From Anaerolineae bacterium (lineage in GTDB: Bacteria; Chloroflexota; Anaerolineae; 4572-78; J111), in the NCBI GenBank assembly GCA_023151115.1, contig JAKLJP010000022.1, positions 62,001 through 126,000 of the forward strand: 64,000 nucleotides of DNA. The letters run 5' to 3'. Each line of letters opens with the position of its first letter. Within the stretch, counting starts at the first letter, position 1. Positions 8,672 through 16,785 of the stretch are shown piece by piece. The position numbers were made by a program, and so were the translations under genes. Below the pieces are notes generated by a model, which saw only the letters and a program-made list of their open reading frames with translations, did no database searches and was not told where the DNA came from.

Positions 8672-9610
8672 ATGAGCAAACCTTTTAACTATGGTGGCCA
8701 GGCAGTAATCGAAGGGGTGATGATGCGCGGCCGCAAGCATATGGCAGTAGCGGTGCGCAACCCTAAAGGCGAAATTGTACTGCACAGTGAGCCGCTCAAC
8801 CCGCGCATTTATTCGAGTTTTATCAATAAAGTGCCTTTTTTGCGTGGTTTTACCCTGCTGTGGGACGCCTTGGTGCTGGGCATGCGGACCCTGATGTTCT
8901 CAGCCGAGGTCGCTATGGGCGAAGAGGAGGCAGAATTTTCCGGGCCAATGGCCTGGGGCACAGTGGCCTTTTCGCTGCTGTTGGCGATTGGCATCTTTTT
9001 TGTCAGCCCGCTGTTGTTGATTAGCTTAATCAAGCAGTTTGTGGACGTGTCTATTTTGGTCCAGCACATCATTGAAGGAGTGGTCCGGCTGGTGCTTTTC
9101 CTGGGCTATGTCTGGGGAATTGGCTTTTTGGCGGAGATCAAGCGGGTTTTTGGCTATCACGGGGCAGAGCACAAGGCCATCAACGCCTATGAGCAGGGCG
9201 TGGAACTGACGCCTGAAAAAGTGGCGCAATGTAGTATTGTCCACCCCCGCTGCGGCACGGCTTTCTTGCTTATTGTGATGGTCATCTCTATTTTTGTGTT
9301 TGCCCTCGTGGGCGACCCATCACTGTGGCTCAAAATTGTCTCGCGGGTCGTGTTGATTCCGGTAATTGCCGGGATTGCTTATGAGTTTCTCAAGTTTAGC
9401 GCGGCGCACCAGAAAAACCCAATTATGAAGGTGCTGATTGCGCCGGGTCTGGCGTTGCAGGGCATGACCACGCGCGAGCCGGATTTGAGTATGCTGGAAG
9501 TCTCGATTGCTGCGCTCAAAAAGCTGCTGGCCGAAGAACAGTTGGCCGCCGAAGTGAAAACGACTGAATCCAGTGAAGTCTTAACCGCCCCTGGTTCAGC
9601 CGGTCGATAA
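8672..9610 (+). CDS. DUF1385 family membrane protein
   Basis: A 312-residue integral membrane protein. The N terminus NYGGQAVIEGVMMRGRKHMAVAVRNP and the central HGAEHKAINAYE and CSIVHPRCGTAFLL motifs are diagnostic of the DUF1385 (YqhQ-like) family. About four or five hydrophobic segments lie between residues 85 and 260, including VAFSLLLAIGIFFVSPLLL and FLLIVMVISIFVFALVG. The conserved His, Glu and Cys residues suggest metal binding or an enzymatic role, but the biochemical activity of the family is not settled as far as I know. In many bacteria the gene lies near prfA and rpmE; that is not the case here. Confidence 0.88.
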   Translation: MSKPFNYGGQAVIEGVMMRGRKHMAVAVRNPKGEIVLHSEPLNPRIYSSFINKVPFLRGFTLLWDALVLGMRTLMFSAEVAMGEEEAEFSGPMAWGTVAFSLLLAIGIFFVSPLLLISLIKQFVDVSILVQHIIEGVVRLVLFLGYVWGIGFLAEIKRVFGYHGAEHKAINAYEQGVELTPEKVAQCSIVHPRCGTAFLLIVMVISIFVFALVGDPSLWLKIVSRVVLIPVIAGIAYEFLKFSAAHQKNPIMKVLIAPGLALQGMTTREPDLSMLEVSIAALKKLLAEEQLAAEVKTTESSEVLTAPGSAGR

Positions 9611-9644
9611 GGAGCTTTGACTTTCAAAATTGGAAATTCACCTG

Positions 9645-9706
9645 GAAGGTTGGAAGATTGGAAGATTGGCTAATACTACTTTAGCCAGCCTTCCAGCCTT
9701 CCAACC
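9645..9706. repeat. word-repeat palindrome
   Basis: GGTTGGAAGATTGGAAGATT reads into TTAGCCAGCCTTCCAGCCTT in inverted orientation. It could form a long imperfect hairpin between the DUF1385 and TPR genes. Confidence 0.7.
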
Positions 9707-9734
9707 CTCTTCTCAAGAGGGAAGCGTTACCAGT

Positions 9735-10406
9735 ATGAACACCAGATTCGTATCCACTACCGATAAATTACGCGCCCAGTCGCTCAATCGCACTGGCCTG
9801 GAACATTACGAGCGCTGGGAAATGGAAAGCGCCATTACTCTGTTTCAGGAGGCAGTGCGCCTGGATGAGGCCGAACCGGATTATCATCTCAATCTAGCCC
9901 GCGCCCAGGTGCGCATGGGTGATTATGAACTTATGCTGCACGCTCTGGCCGATTATATTCGTACCGAGAAAGATAAAACGCTGGTCAACCGCTTTGAAGC
10001 CCTCTTTAGCAATGCCCTGGACCCGGTGGAAACCCGCCTGACCAACATTATGCCTAAACAGGGCTTACGTCTGGAGGTGGTCGGTGCGGCCATCCAGATG
10101 TGGGTGGAGTACCGGGTGACCATTGGTAAACGTTATCTCGATTTAAGCCAGCCAGATGCTTGGGCAGCCGCTTTGGACTATACCGTACGCAAAGTAAACT
10201 TCCAGGAAACTACCATCGAACAACTGGCCAAATGGTACCATACCTCCGAGATGATTATTCGCAGCAACCACGCCGATTTAGTCAGCACCCTGGATATTAT
10301 GCCCTGCGATTACCGCTATTTTCGCGGCGACGACAATCCCCTGGATAAACTGGTCGAAGCGGCGATGATGTTGGAAGATTTGGAAAAACGCTTCAGAGAG
10401 AATTGA
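9735..10406 (+). CDS. tetratricopeptide-repeat protein
   Basis: A 223-residue soluble protein. Residues 15-75 hold a TPR-type helical pair (TGLEHYERWEMESAITLFQEAVRLDEAEPDYHLNLARAQ, quoted as positions rather than as one motif). The remainder is helical, with no further repeat I can recognise. I start at ATG 9735 because the longer frame from 9630 would translate the palindromic repeat at 9645-9706. It lies between DUF1385 and era. The partner or function is unknown. Confidence 0.7.
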   Translation: MNTRFVSTTDKLRAQSLNRTGLEHYERWEMESAITLFQEAVRLDEAEPDYHLNLARAQVRMGDYELMLHALADYIRTEKDKTLVNRFEALFSNALDPVETRLTNIMPKQGLRLEVVGAAIQMWVEYRVTIGKRYLDLSQPDAWAAALDYTVRKVNFQETTIEQLAKWYHTSEMIIRSNHADLVSTLDIMPCDYRYFRGDDNPLDKLVEAAMMLEDLEKRFREN

Positions 10407-10548
10407 GCCGTTGAAAAGTTGAAGGTTGAAAGTTGAACGTTGGTCTTCGGTCTATAATCGCATCCTGAGTAGCTCTAAGCGAAGCGAAGAGCGTATCGAA
10501 GGGTGCGATTTAGAAAACTCCGGACTCAGGTTACTAATAATTTTTACG

Positions 10549-11553
10549 ATGACTAACTCTGCCGATTGGCCCGCCGGTTTTGATGATGATGCGCTCGACG
10601 ACGAAGGAGAAATGCTGGATGAGCTCTTGCCCCCCGATCATCGCTCCGGTTATGTGGCGGTGGTGGGCCGGCCCAACGTGGGCAAATCCACCCTGCTCAA
10701 CCGGCTGCTGGGCCAAAAGATTGCCATTGTCAGCCCCAAACCCCAAACCACTCGTAATCAACTTTTAGGCATTTTAACTACCTCGCCCGAAACCGAGCCA
10801 GACTTGCCCCCGGCCCAGGTGATTTTTATAGACACACCGGGGATTCACCAGCCGCAGCACAAATTGGGCCAATTTCTGGTTGAAACCGCCCTGGCCGCCA
10901 TTCCTGACGCCGATGTGATTGTCTGGCTGGTGGATGCCTCTGAGCCGCCCACTGAGGAGGATGAACTGGTCGCCCAGGCCCTGCGGCAAAACCAGGAGGC
11001 TGCGCCGGTGCTCCTGGCTTTGAACAAGGTGGATTTGCTGCCCGATGCTCCCGGTGCTGACCTGGCCCAACCTTTTTTAGACCTCTACCCCGCCGCCGAC
11101 TGGCTGACCCTCTCCGCCATCCGGGGTGATAACCAGGCCGAACTGCTGCGCCGGATTATCGCGCATCTGCCGTTTGGCCCGCGCTACTTTCCCGAAGAGC
11201 AAGTCACCGATCAACAAACCCGCTTTATCGCCGCCGAATTTATTCGGGAAGCTGCCTTAAAGGTGCTGCGCCAGGAAGTGCCACACGCCCTGGCGGTGCA
11301 GGTGCGCGAATTCAAACCACGCAGCGAAACCATGACCTACATTAGCGCCGATTTGATTATCGAGCGGGACTCGCAGAAGGGCATTGTCATCGGCGAAAAG
11401 GGCAAATCGCTCAAAAAGATTGGGCAGCTTGCCCGCCCTCAAATCGAAGAGTTGGTCGGCAGCCAGGTTTATTTGGAGCTGTGGGTCAAAGTGCGGCCCA
11501 AATGGCGGCAAAAAGAGAATGAACTACGTTGGCTGGGGTACAGCTTGGAGTAG
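10549..11553 (+). CDS. era: GTPase Era
   Basis: A small GTPase that binds 16S rRNA and helps assemble the 30S subunit. G1 GRPNVGKST, G3 DTPG (in FIDTPGIHQPQHKLGQ), G4 NKVD and the C-terminal KH domain with GEKGKSLKKIGQLAR are all present. The start is set at ATG 10549: the frame is open back to 10426, but that part would be made from intergenic repeat DNA (a TATCGAAGGGTGCG motif shared with the palindrome near 50.5 kb). This leaves an acidic N-terminal extension of about 35 residues before the G domain, longer than in E. coli Era. Confidence 0.94.
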   Translation: MTNSADWPAGFDDDALDDEGEMLDELLPPDHRSGYVAVVGRPNVGKSTLLNRLLGQKIAIVSPKPQTTRNQLLGILTTSPETEPDLPPAQVIFIDTPGIHQPQHKLGQFLVETALAAIPDADVIVWLVDASEPPTEEDELVAQALRQNQEAAPVLLALNKVDLLPDAPGADLAQPFLDLYPAADWLTLSAIRGDNQAELLRRIIAHLPFGPRYFPEEQVTDQQTRFIAAEFIREAALKVLRQEVPHALAVQVREFKPRSETMTYISADLIIERDSQKGIVIGEKGKSLKKIGQLARPQIEELVGSQVYLELWVKVRPKWRQKENELRWLGYSLE

Positions 11554-11589
11554 TTAGTTATTACGCCAAATCGTTACTATTCAGGCTCA

Positions 11590-11681
11590 TGTCATTTCGA
11601 GACCGAAGGTCGAGAAATCTCCAGGACGCAACTCATAAAAGTAAGGTGTCGGGGATTTCTCCCTGCGATCGAAATGACATA
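11590..11681. repeat. palindromic repeat, GTCATTTCGAGACCGAAGG type
   Basis: The ends TCATTTCGAGACCGAAGGTC and GCGATCGAAATGACA are inverted copies around repeated words (GAGAAATCTCC / GGGATTTCTCC). The element lies between the convergent era and amidohydrolase genes. A relative is at 49419-49494. Confidence 0.75.
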
Positions 11682-11690
11682 GCTGGGCAG

Positions 11691-13667
11691 TCAGGTCAAA
11701 TCAATATAATCTACTTTAAACTGATCCTCTCGCTTCACCCCAAACTTTTCCAATAACTCGCTAATCAATTCGGCCTTGCGCATGGCATCTTTGGCTGACC
11801 AGGTCCGGCTTTTGATTTCCAGGTAAAAACTGTTTGGCTCCGGGCTGGAGAGCACATCCAAATTAATGGCCAGGTCGGTCTCTTGATAGATAATGTGCCA
11901 GCGCCGGCGGTGCTTAGATACCTCCCGTTCGGCGGCAGGTTTGAAATACTCCCGGTAAAAACGCAAGCTGTGGTTGGCCGAGGCAGTGTAGCGGGCGCGG
12001 GTCAGCACAATTGAGTTTTCAAACTCCTTCTCGCTGCTCGGCCCCATCAGGGTCATGGTGTAAAAAGTTTCCTTTAGCTCTCCGCGTTCATCGCGCACTT
12101 CATCCTCGCGGAAGCGCAGCCGCCCGGCCTCTTTATCCTCAAAGAAAAAGTAGGTGTCGTACTGGTCACGGACGGAGCTACGTTGGATGTCAATGCCCGC
12201 AGCCTTCAGGACCGTGCTCACTTCGATCAATTCAGGCAGCCGCGCCTTTACCTGAATTTCGTAGGTTTCCTGGGGAACAAAATCGGCGCTGATGGCCAGC
12301 AGCTTGGATAAGAGGCTGCCCTCGCGGGCAATCAGAAAAGCGTCAATGCGGCGGGCAATTCGTTTGGCTTCGTCAATGATCTCGGCTTCGTCCAGCGTCA
12401 GCAGTTGGCGCTCGCGCATCAAAATTTTGCCGTCCACCAGTACATCCCGCACATCAGTAGATTTGGCCGCATAGACAAGCTGGGCGTAGATGGCTTCCGG
12501 GTCGCGGGCAAAGTAGGGCAGTTGATGGGTGGCCCTGGCCGAAATAACGGCAATATCGGCCCGCTTGCCCGGCTCCAGTGAGCCGGTCAGGTGGGCAATG
12601 TGCAGGGCCTTGGCCCCTTCGCTGGTAGCCAAGGCCCAGGCGGTTTTGGCGGGCAGCATAGTTGGGTCGCCAAAGACGCCCTTTTGCAGAAAGGCCGCCA
12701 GGCGAGTCTCCTCAAACATATCTAAATCATTGTTGGAGGCCGGTCCATCCGTACCCAGGCCGACATGCAGCCCCAGATTGACCATTTTTTGCACGGGAGC
12801 GACGCCGCTGGCCAGCTTTAAGTTGCTGCTGGGGCAGTGGGCCACCCCGGCCCGATGCTGGTGCAGCGTCCGCATCTCGCTTTCGTCCACGTGAACGCAG
12901 TGGGCGGCGATGACTTTGGCCTTGAACAGGTCATACTTTTCTACCCAGGGTATCACCGGAACGCCGTGCTGCTGGCGGCTGGCGTCCTGTTCCAGGATTG
13001 TTTCGGCCAGATGGATGTGCAGCGGCACGTCGTATTCGGTCGCCAGGGCCACGCTGTTGCGCAGCATATCGGGGGTAGCGGTGTAGGGCGCGTGGGGTCC
13101 CACCGCCGGAATAATCAGGGGGTGGCCGAGCCACTGCTCGATGAAGCGGCGGCAGTACTCCAGGCTTTCGTCATAGTTGGTGGCGTCGGGCGATGGGAAC
13201 TTGAGGATCGTTTGGGCTAAAATAGCTCGCATGCCCGCCTCAGCGGTGGCGCGGGCGACTTCGCTTTCGTGGTAGTACATATCACAGAAGGTCGTCACCC
13301 CAGAGCGAATCATCTCGGCGCAAGCCAGAAGCGCGCCGGTGTAGCTGAAGTTATGGTCCACAAATTCGCGCTCCACCGGCATCATATAGCCGTACAGCCA
13401 CACATCCAGCCGCAAATCGTCGGCCAGCCCGCGCAGCAGGGTCATCGAAGCATGGGTGTGGGCATTGATCAGGCCGGGGCTGATAATGCAGTTCTGGCAG
13501 TCAATGACGGTAACGGCCTCAAAGGCGGCTTCAAGTTCGCTCGCCGGCCCCACTGCGCTGATGAGATTATCTTTGATGGCAACCGCGCCATCAGGGTAGA
13601 GGCGCAGGGAATCATCCATGGTTACCACATAGCCATGGGTCAGTAAAATATCGACTTGTTGGGTCAT
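11691..13667 (-). CDS. amidohydrolase (MTA/SAH deaminase-like) fused to a CYTH domain
   Basis: 658 residues in two parts. Residues 1 to about 440 are a cytosine-deaminase-type amidohydrolase closest to 5-methylthioadenosine/S-adenosylhomocysteine deaminases: metal-binding NAHTHASMTLLRG, IHLAETILEQ, AHCVHVDESE and GTDGPASNNDLDMFEETRLA. Residues from about 455 to the end form a CYTH / triphosphate-tunnel domain: YEIQVKARLPELIEV (an ExQxK version of the ExExK signature), DQYDTYFFF, RLRFREDE, and a C-terminal FYLEIKSRTWSAKDA strand. The frame is continuous, with no internal stop. CYTH domains bind triphosphorylated ligands or polyphosphate. The pairing suggests coupling of purine-nucleoside deamination with a nucleotide or polyphosphate-related activity, but this is inference. 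The variant signature may mean altered catalysis. Confidence 0.85.
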   Translation of the reverse strand: MTQQVDILLTHGYVVTMDDSLRLYPDGAVAIKDNLISAVGPASELEAAFEAVTVIDCQNCIISPGLINAHTHASMTLLRGLADDLRLDVWLYGYMMPVEREFVDHNFSYTGALLACAEMIRSGVTTFCDMYYHESEVARATAEAGMRAILAQTILKFPSPDATNYDESLEYCRRFIEQWLGHPLIIPAVGPHAPYTATPDMLRNSVALATEYDVPLHIHLAETILEQDASRQQHGVPVIPWVEKYDLFKAKVIAAHCVHVDESEMRTLHQHRAGVAHCPSSNLKLASGVAPVQKMVNLGLHVGLGTDGPASNNDLDMFEETRLAAFLQKGVFGDPTMLPAKTAWALATSEGAKALHIAHLTGSLEPGKRADIAVISARATHQLPYFARDPEAIYAQLVYAAKSTDVRDVLVDGKILMRERQLLTLDEAEIIDEAKRIARRIDAFLIAREGSLLSKLLAISADFVPQETYEIQVKARLPELIEVSTVLKAAGIDIQRSSVRDQYDTYFFFEDKEAGRLRFREDEVRDERGELKETFYTMTLMGPSSEKEFENSIVLTRARYTASANHSLRFYREYFKPAAEREVSKHRRRWHIIYQETDLAINLDVLSSPEPNSFYLEIKSRTWSAKDAMRKAELISELLEKFGVKREDQFKVDYIDLT

Positions 13668-13733
13668 TTAGTTTTCCTGTGCAGCATAATTTGTAGGGCA
13701 AACTTTAGTTTGCCTTACACACTCGGTAAAAAA

Positions 13734-13763
13734 CGAGCCAGGGCAAGAAGGGCCGCTGGCTCG
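13734..13763 (-). terminator. terminator of the DsbA-VKOR operon
   Basis: CGAGCCAG and CTGGCTCG form the stem. On the minus strand it is followed by a TTTTTT run (13728-13733), as expected for an intrinsic terminator after the small acidic protein gene. A separate hairpin with TAGGGCAAAC/GTTTGCC arms lies at 13694-13715. Confidence 0.75.
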
Positions 13764-13811
13764 AATCAACTGTTTTGGGTTGGGCTAAGGTAATTAGCGC
13801 GTAAAATCGGC

Positions 13812-14096
13812 CTAGAGTCTCCAATCCCGGTCGTCTTCTTCAGCTTCGATGTCGTCGTCAAGGAAGAGGTCCTCATCCTCGTCCTCGTCCCAGGCCAGCT
13901 CTTCATCCTCTTCGTCGTCGTCAATCAGCTCGTCGTCCTCCCATTCCTCTTCATCCTCGCTCAGGTCAACCAGGTCGTCCAACACTTCATAAGTCAGACA
14001 GCCTTCCTCTGGATCGTAGATAATCTCTTCGGAAGTGCAAATTTTGTCTTCCCAGAAGATACAATCGCTTGCCCGGCAAATAATTTTTGTAGCCAT
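13812..14096 (-). CDS. small Cys4 protein with acidic tail (DUF1540-like)
   Basis: 94 residues. Four cysteines (C7, C12, C20, C33) in the first third, in KIICRASDCIFWEDKICTSEE, resemble the Cys4 metal-binding DUF1540 pattern. The rest is an extreme Asp/Glu-rich tail (about residues 40-94). ATG 14096 lies 3 bp downstream of the VKOR stop, with AGAGGTAAT upstream, so it is the last gene of the DsbA-VKOR operon. A zinc site or a substrate of the oxidase pair are both possible; neither is shown. The acidic tail is low-complexity, so similarity searches there will be unreliable. Confidence 0.75.
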   Translation of the reverse strand: MATKIICRASDCIFWEDKICTSEEIIYDPEEGCLTYEVLDDLVDLSEDEEEWEDDELIDDDEEDEELAWDEDEDEDLFLDDDIEAEEDDRDWRL

Positions 14097-14098
14097 GA

Positions 14099-14587
14099 TT
14101 ACCTCTCGGTATAGTAAGATTGATTATTGCGTAAGTTGAAAACTGATAGAACAAAAATGGCGACCATGATAATGGCCGAGGCGACACACCAACGGCAAAT
14201 CGCATCAATAACAAATAACTCGATGTAAGTCAAATAGGCCGAATATAACACACCGGCCAGAGAAACGCCCAGGATGGCTAAGGCGAGATAAGGCGACCAG
14301 CCCCGCTGGTTGATAAGCGGTTGCTCTTGCAAGACCAGTAAAACCAACAGGGTTGCATACGAAACCAATCCCACCAGGGGCAAAGGAATCCCAGCCAAAT
14401 TAGCGTAGACACTGTTTTTGACCGTTTCGCAACCACTCGAAGCGCCACACGATAGGGTGGCGCCAGGTACGGTGTAACCCCACATCAGATAGCCCGATAC
14501 CCCCAAACCGGCCATCGTCAACAAAATCATCAGTAAAGTCAGCCAATCCAGGGTGACTAACTTTAGCCGGGTGGTAATGGTGCTCAT
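14099..14587 (-). CDS. vitamin K epoxide reductase family (VKOR) protein
   Basis: A 162-residue membrane protein with about four or five transmembrane helices. C47 and C53 (LSCGASSGC) form the loop pair and C131-R-W-C134 is the quinone-proximal CxxC. The motif NLAGIPLPLVGLVSYA is typical of the family. Bacterial VKOR reoxidises DsbA-type disulfide oxidases and passes electrons to quinone. Its ATG overlaps the stop of the preceding DsbA-like gene by 4 bp, so the two are translationally coupled. All four catalytic cysteines are encoded normally; only the partner has a TGA. Confidence 0.93.
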   Translation of the reverse strand: MSTITTRLKLVTLDWLTLLMILLTMAGLGVSGYLMWGYTVPGATLSCGASSGCETVKNSVYANLAGIPLPLVGLVSYATLLVLLVLQEQPLINQRGWSPYLALAILGVSLAGVLYSAYLTYIELFVIDAICRWCVASAIIMVAIFVLSVFNLRNNQSYYTER

Positions 14588-15261
14588 TGGACTTTAGCTA
14601 ACTCCTGTTCAATTACTCGCTGAAATTCCTCATAGGGCACATTGCCCTGAATGCGCTGATTGTTAACAAAGAAAGTCGGCGTTGAATTAACCCCTCGATT
14701 AAAAGCGGCCCGGCGAGCGTTCTCCACATCTGCCCGATGAGTACCGCTCGACAGGCATTGGGCCATAGCATTTTGATCTAGGCCAGTGCGACCGGCCAGG
14801 TCGGCCAGATTGGTCTGGTTCCAGCCAGTGCCTTGATTCTCATACAAAGCGTGCTGATATTCAAAAAACTTGTTTTGATCAGCCGCACACCAAGCTGCTT
14901 CGGCGGCTAAAGCCATTTCCGGGCTGCCCAGGTTAAAAGAGTGAACGATAAACTTTATTTTACCCGTTTCGATGTACTCTGCATCCAGCAGAGGAAATTT
15001 CTCGAGCGCAAAAGCTCGACAATGCGGTCAGCCATAATCCGAGTATTCCACCATAGTTACCGCAGCCTCGGGGTTGCCTTTGGTGGGAAACATACTAAGA
15101 TCAACATTGGCGGTAGGCTGATTGCCCATATTCCCCAGGGCAATGAGTCCGCCAACAATCAACACGGCGGCGGCAACCACAATCCCGATCATCAAAGGCG
15201 AGATGGTGGCTGATCCGGTTGGCTTCTTTGACATGGTTGGACGGCTTCTGGTTTTAGTCAA
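14584..15261 (-). CDS. DsbA-like thioredoxin-fold oxidoreductase, probable selenoprotein (UPHC active site)
   Basis: A single frame of 226 codons runs from ATG 15261 to the stop at 14584-14586 and is broken only by TGA at 15028-15030. That TGA is codon 78, exactly in place of the first cysteine of the DsbA/thioredoxin CxxC site: EYSDYG-[TGA]-PHCRAF. After it, 147 codons remain open and keep family features: SFNLGSPEMALAAEAAWCA, the helical insert, and the cis-proline loop NSTPTFFVNNQRI. The N terminus has a basic start and one transmembrane anchor (about residues 21-43), placing the catalytic domain outside the membrane. I read the TGA as selenocysteine, giving U78-P-H-C81. The alternative is a nonsense mutation or sequencing error of TGC/TGT. 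Candidate SECIS hairpins follow directly. It is in an operon with VKOR, its likely electron acceptor. A later start (ATG 15234) is also possible. Confidence 0.75.
14977..15030 (-). promoter_or_regulatory. candidate bacterial SECIS region downstream of the in-frame TGA
   Basis: Two perfect 6-bp hairpins follow the TGA on the coding strand. The first is TCGAGC-TTTTGC-GCTCGA (15019-15002), with its loop 14 nt after the TGA. The second is CTCTGC-TGGAT-GCAGAG (14993-14977), with its loop 40 nt after the TGA and a G at loop position 2. Known bacterial SECIS loops usually lie about 16-37 nt after the UGA and have a G in the first loop positions, so each candidate fits only in part. Both lie inside the coding sequence, as bacterial SECIS elements do. 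Confidence 0.45.
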
Positions 15262-15284
15262 TTAATTATCCCTCAGTCAAGTGA

Positions 15285-15345
15285 CAGAGTAGCAAGGTAG
15301 CAAGGTAGCAAAGCTGTGCCTCTGCTACCTTGCTACTTGTTACCT
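15285..15345. repeat. word-repeat palindrome
   Basis: AGTAGCAAGGTAGCAAGGTA is followed by its inverted counterpart CTGCTACCTTGCTACTTG, with TACCTTGC repeated. It lies between the DsbA-like and moeA genes. The same GTAGCA words recur unpaired at 40688-40725. Confidence 0.75.
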
Positions 15346-15388
15346 TGCCCTCGGTAATTTCCCTACAAAGTTTAATCAATTTAAGTGG

Positions 15389-16672
15389 TCAGTCAAGTAT
15401 CCAAACTTCAACTGTGGCCCCGGCGGGTAGCTGCGTAATATGCTCCGGCACTACCACCAGGCCGTTTGCCCAGACCATCGAAGTTAAAATGCCTGAACCT
15501 TGCACCTGCACCCCGCTGCCTCGGGTGGTCACATGATAACCATCTGGCTCCAGGTGGACTAGGCCGCGCATATAGTGCCGCCGCCCGCTGTTCTCAATCG
15601 TCTCATCCAGACAGGCGCGGACGCTGGTTTTGGCGTAGGAGCGCTGCCCGCCCAATTTCAAAATGGCTGGACGCGCAAAAACTTCAAAGGCTACCATAGC
15701 CGCTACGGGATTGCCTGGTAACCCAATCAGGGGCACATCCTGACCGGCCTCGCTTTGAGGACGCAGCAGCCCAAAAGCCAGGGGTTTGCCTGGCTTGATG
15801 GCGACCTGCCAGAATTGCATCTCGCCTTCGGCAGCCAGGACCTTTTTGACCATATCAAAATCGCCCACCGACACCCCGGCTGAGGTCAAAAATAGGTCCA
15901 CGTTTTGGGCCAGGCCGGCCCGGATTTTGGCGGTCAAATCTTCAACCGTGTCACGGGCAATACCCAGCCTCACAGGTTCGCCGCCGTACTTTTCCACCAG
16001 GGCCGCCTGGGTATAGCCGTTGGAGTTGCGAATTTGGCCCGGCTTGATGGGGTCAGCCACATCTACCAGCTCGTCGCCGGTGGCTAAAACGGCTACACGT
16101 GGCCGCCGGTGGACCTGCACCTCAGCCTGGCCGATGGCGGCCAGCACGCCGATATCCTGGGGCCGCAGGCGGTGGCCCGGTTCCAAAATGGTCTGGCCAG
16201 CCCTGATGTCTTCTCCGGCAGGTCGCACATTATCACCGGCGGCGGCCGCCTGATAAATCAGAACCTCATTACCGGCCAAGGAGGAAGCCTGGGGAGAATA
16301 CTCGCTGGTTTCCTCAAAGCGAACCACGGCATCCGCCCCTTCCGGCAGCGGCGCGCCGGTCATGATTCGAATCGCCGTGCGCGAGGCTAATTTTTTGGTT
16401 GGTGTGGCGCCTGCCGCAACGTTGTCAATTATGGTGAGCCGGACCGGGTTTTCCCGGCTGGCGCCGGCGCAGTCAGCCGCCATAACGGCATAACCATCCA
16501 TAGCCGAATTGGCAAAGGGCGGCACGTTGACCTGGGCTATCACTGCCTGGGCCAAAACACGATTGAAGCTTTGGCTTAAGGGAACAACTTCGGCTTCAAC
16601 GGGGGCAATCTTTTCTAAAATGAGACCAAGCGCTTCTTCAACGGCAATGAGTGCGTTTGGCTGAACTCTCAT
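15389..16672 (-). CDS. moeA: molybdopterin molybdenumtransferase MoeA
   Basis: 427 residues, full length for MoeA. Domain order is as expected: N-terminal linker region with VNVPPFANSAMDGYAV, domain II, the MPT-binding domain III with LATGDELV, SNGYTQAALVEKYGG, TSAGVSVGDFDMVKKVL and GLPGNPVAAMVAFEVFARP, and the C-terminal beta domain. It inserts molybdate into adenylylated molybdopterin to form Mo cofactor. The start at ATG 16672 has no strong ribosome-binding site in view. No other moa/mob genes are nearby. Mo-cofactor use is compatible with, but does not prove, selenium-dependent Mo enzymes in the same cell. Confidence 0.95.
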   Translation of the reverse strand: MRVQPNALIAVEEALGLILEKIAPVEAEVVPLSQSFNRVLAQAVIAQVNVPPFANSAMDGYAVMAADCAGASRENPVRLTIIDNVAAGATPTKKLASRTAIRIMTGAPLPEGADAVVRFEETSEYSPQASSLAGNEVLIYQAAAAGDNVRPAGEDIRAGQTILEPGHRLRPQDIGVLAAIGQAEVQVHRRPRVAVLATGDELVDVADPIKPGQIRNSNGYTQAALVEKYGGEPVRLGIARDTVEDLTAKIRAGLAQNVDLFLTSAGVSVGDFDMVKKVLAAEGEMQFWQVAIKPGKPLAFGLLRPQSEAGQDVPLIGLPGNPVAAMVAFEVFARPAILKLGGQRSYAKTSVRACLDETIENSGRRHYMRGLVHLEPDGYHVTTRGSGVQVQGSGILTSMVWANGLVVVPEHITQLPAGATVEVWILD

Positions 16673-16785
16673 AGCTCTAGTATTATACCAAGAGGTTAAA
16701 ATTGTAAATAGGTTGAACCTTAAAATTTTTTGTCACAATTTCAGGCGGATCAGGATAAGAGGCTTTTCATCGAACTGACATAAAT

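Noticed and set aside
10426..10548. N-terminal extension of Era
   Set aside because: The open frame upstream of 10549 would translate repeat DNA also found near 50.5 kb, so the later ATG is preferred.
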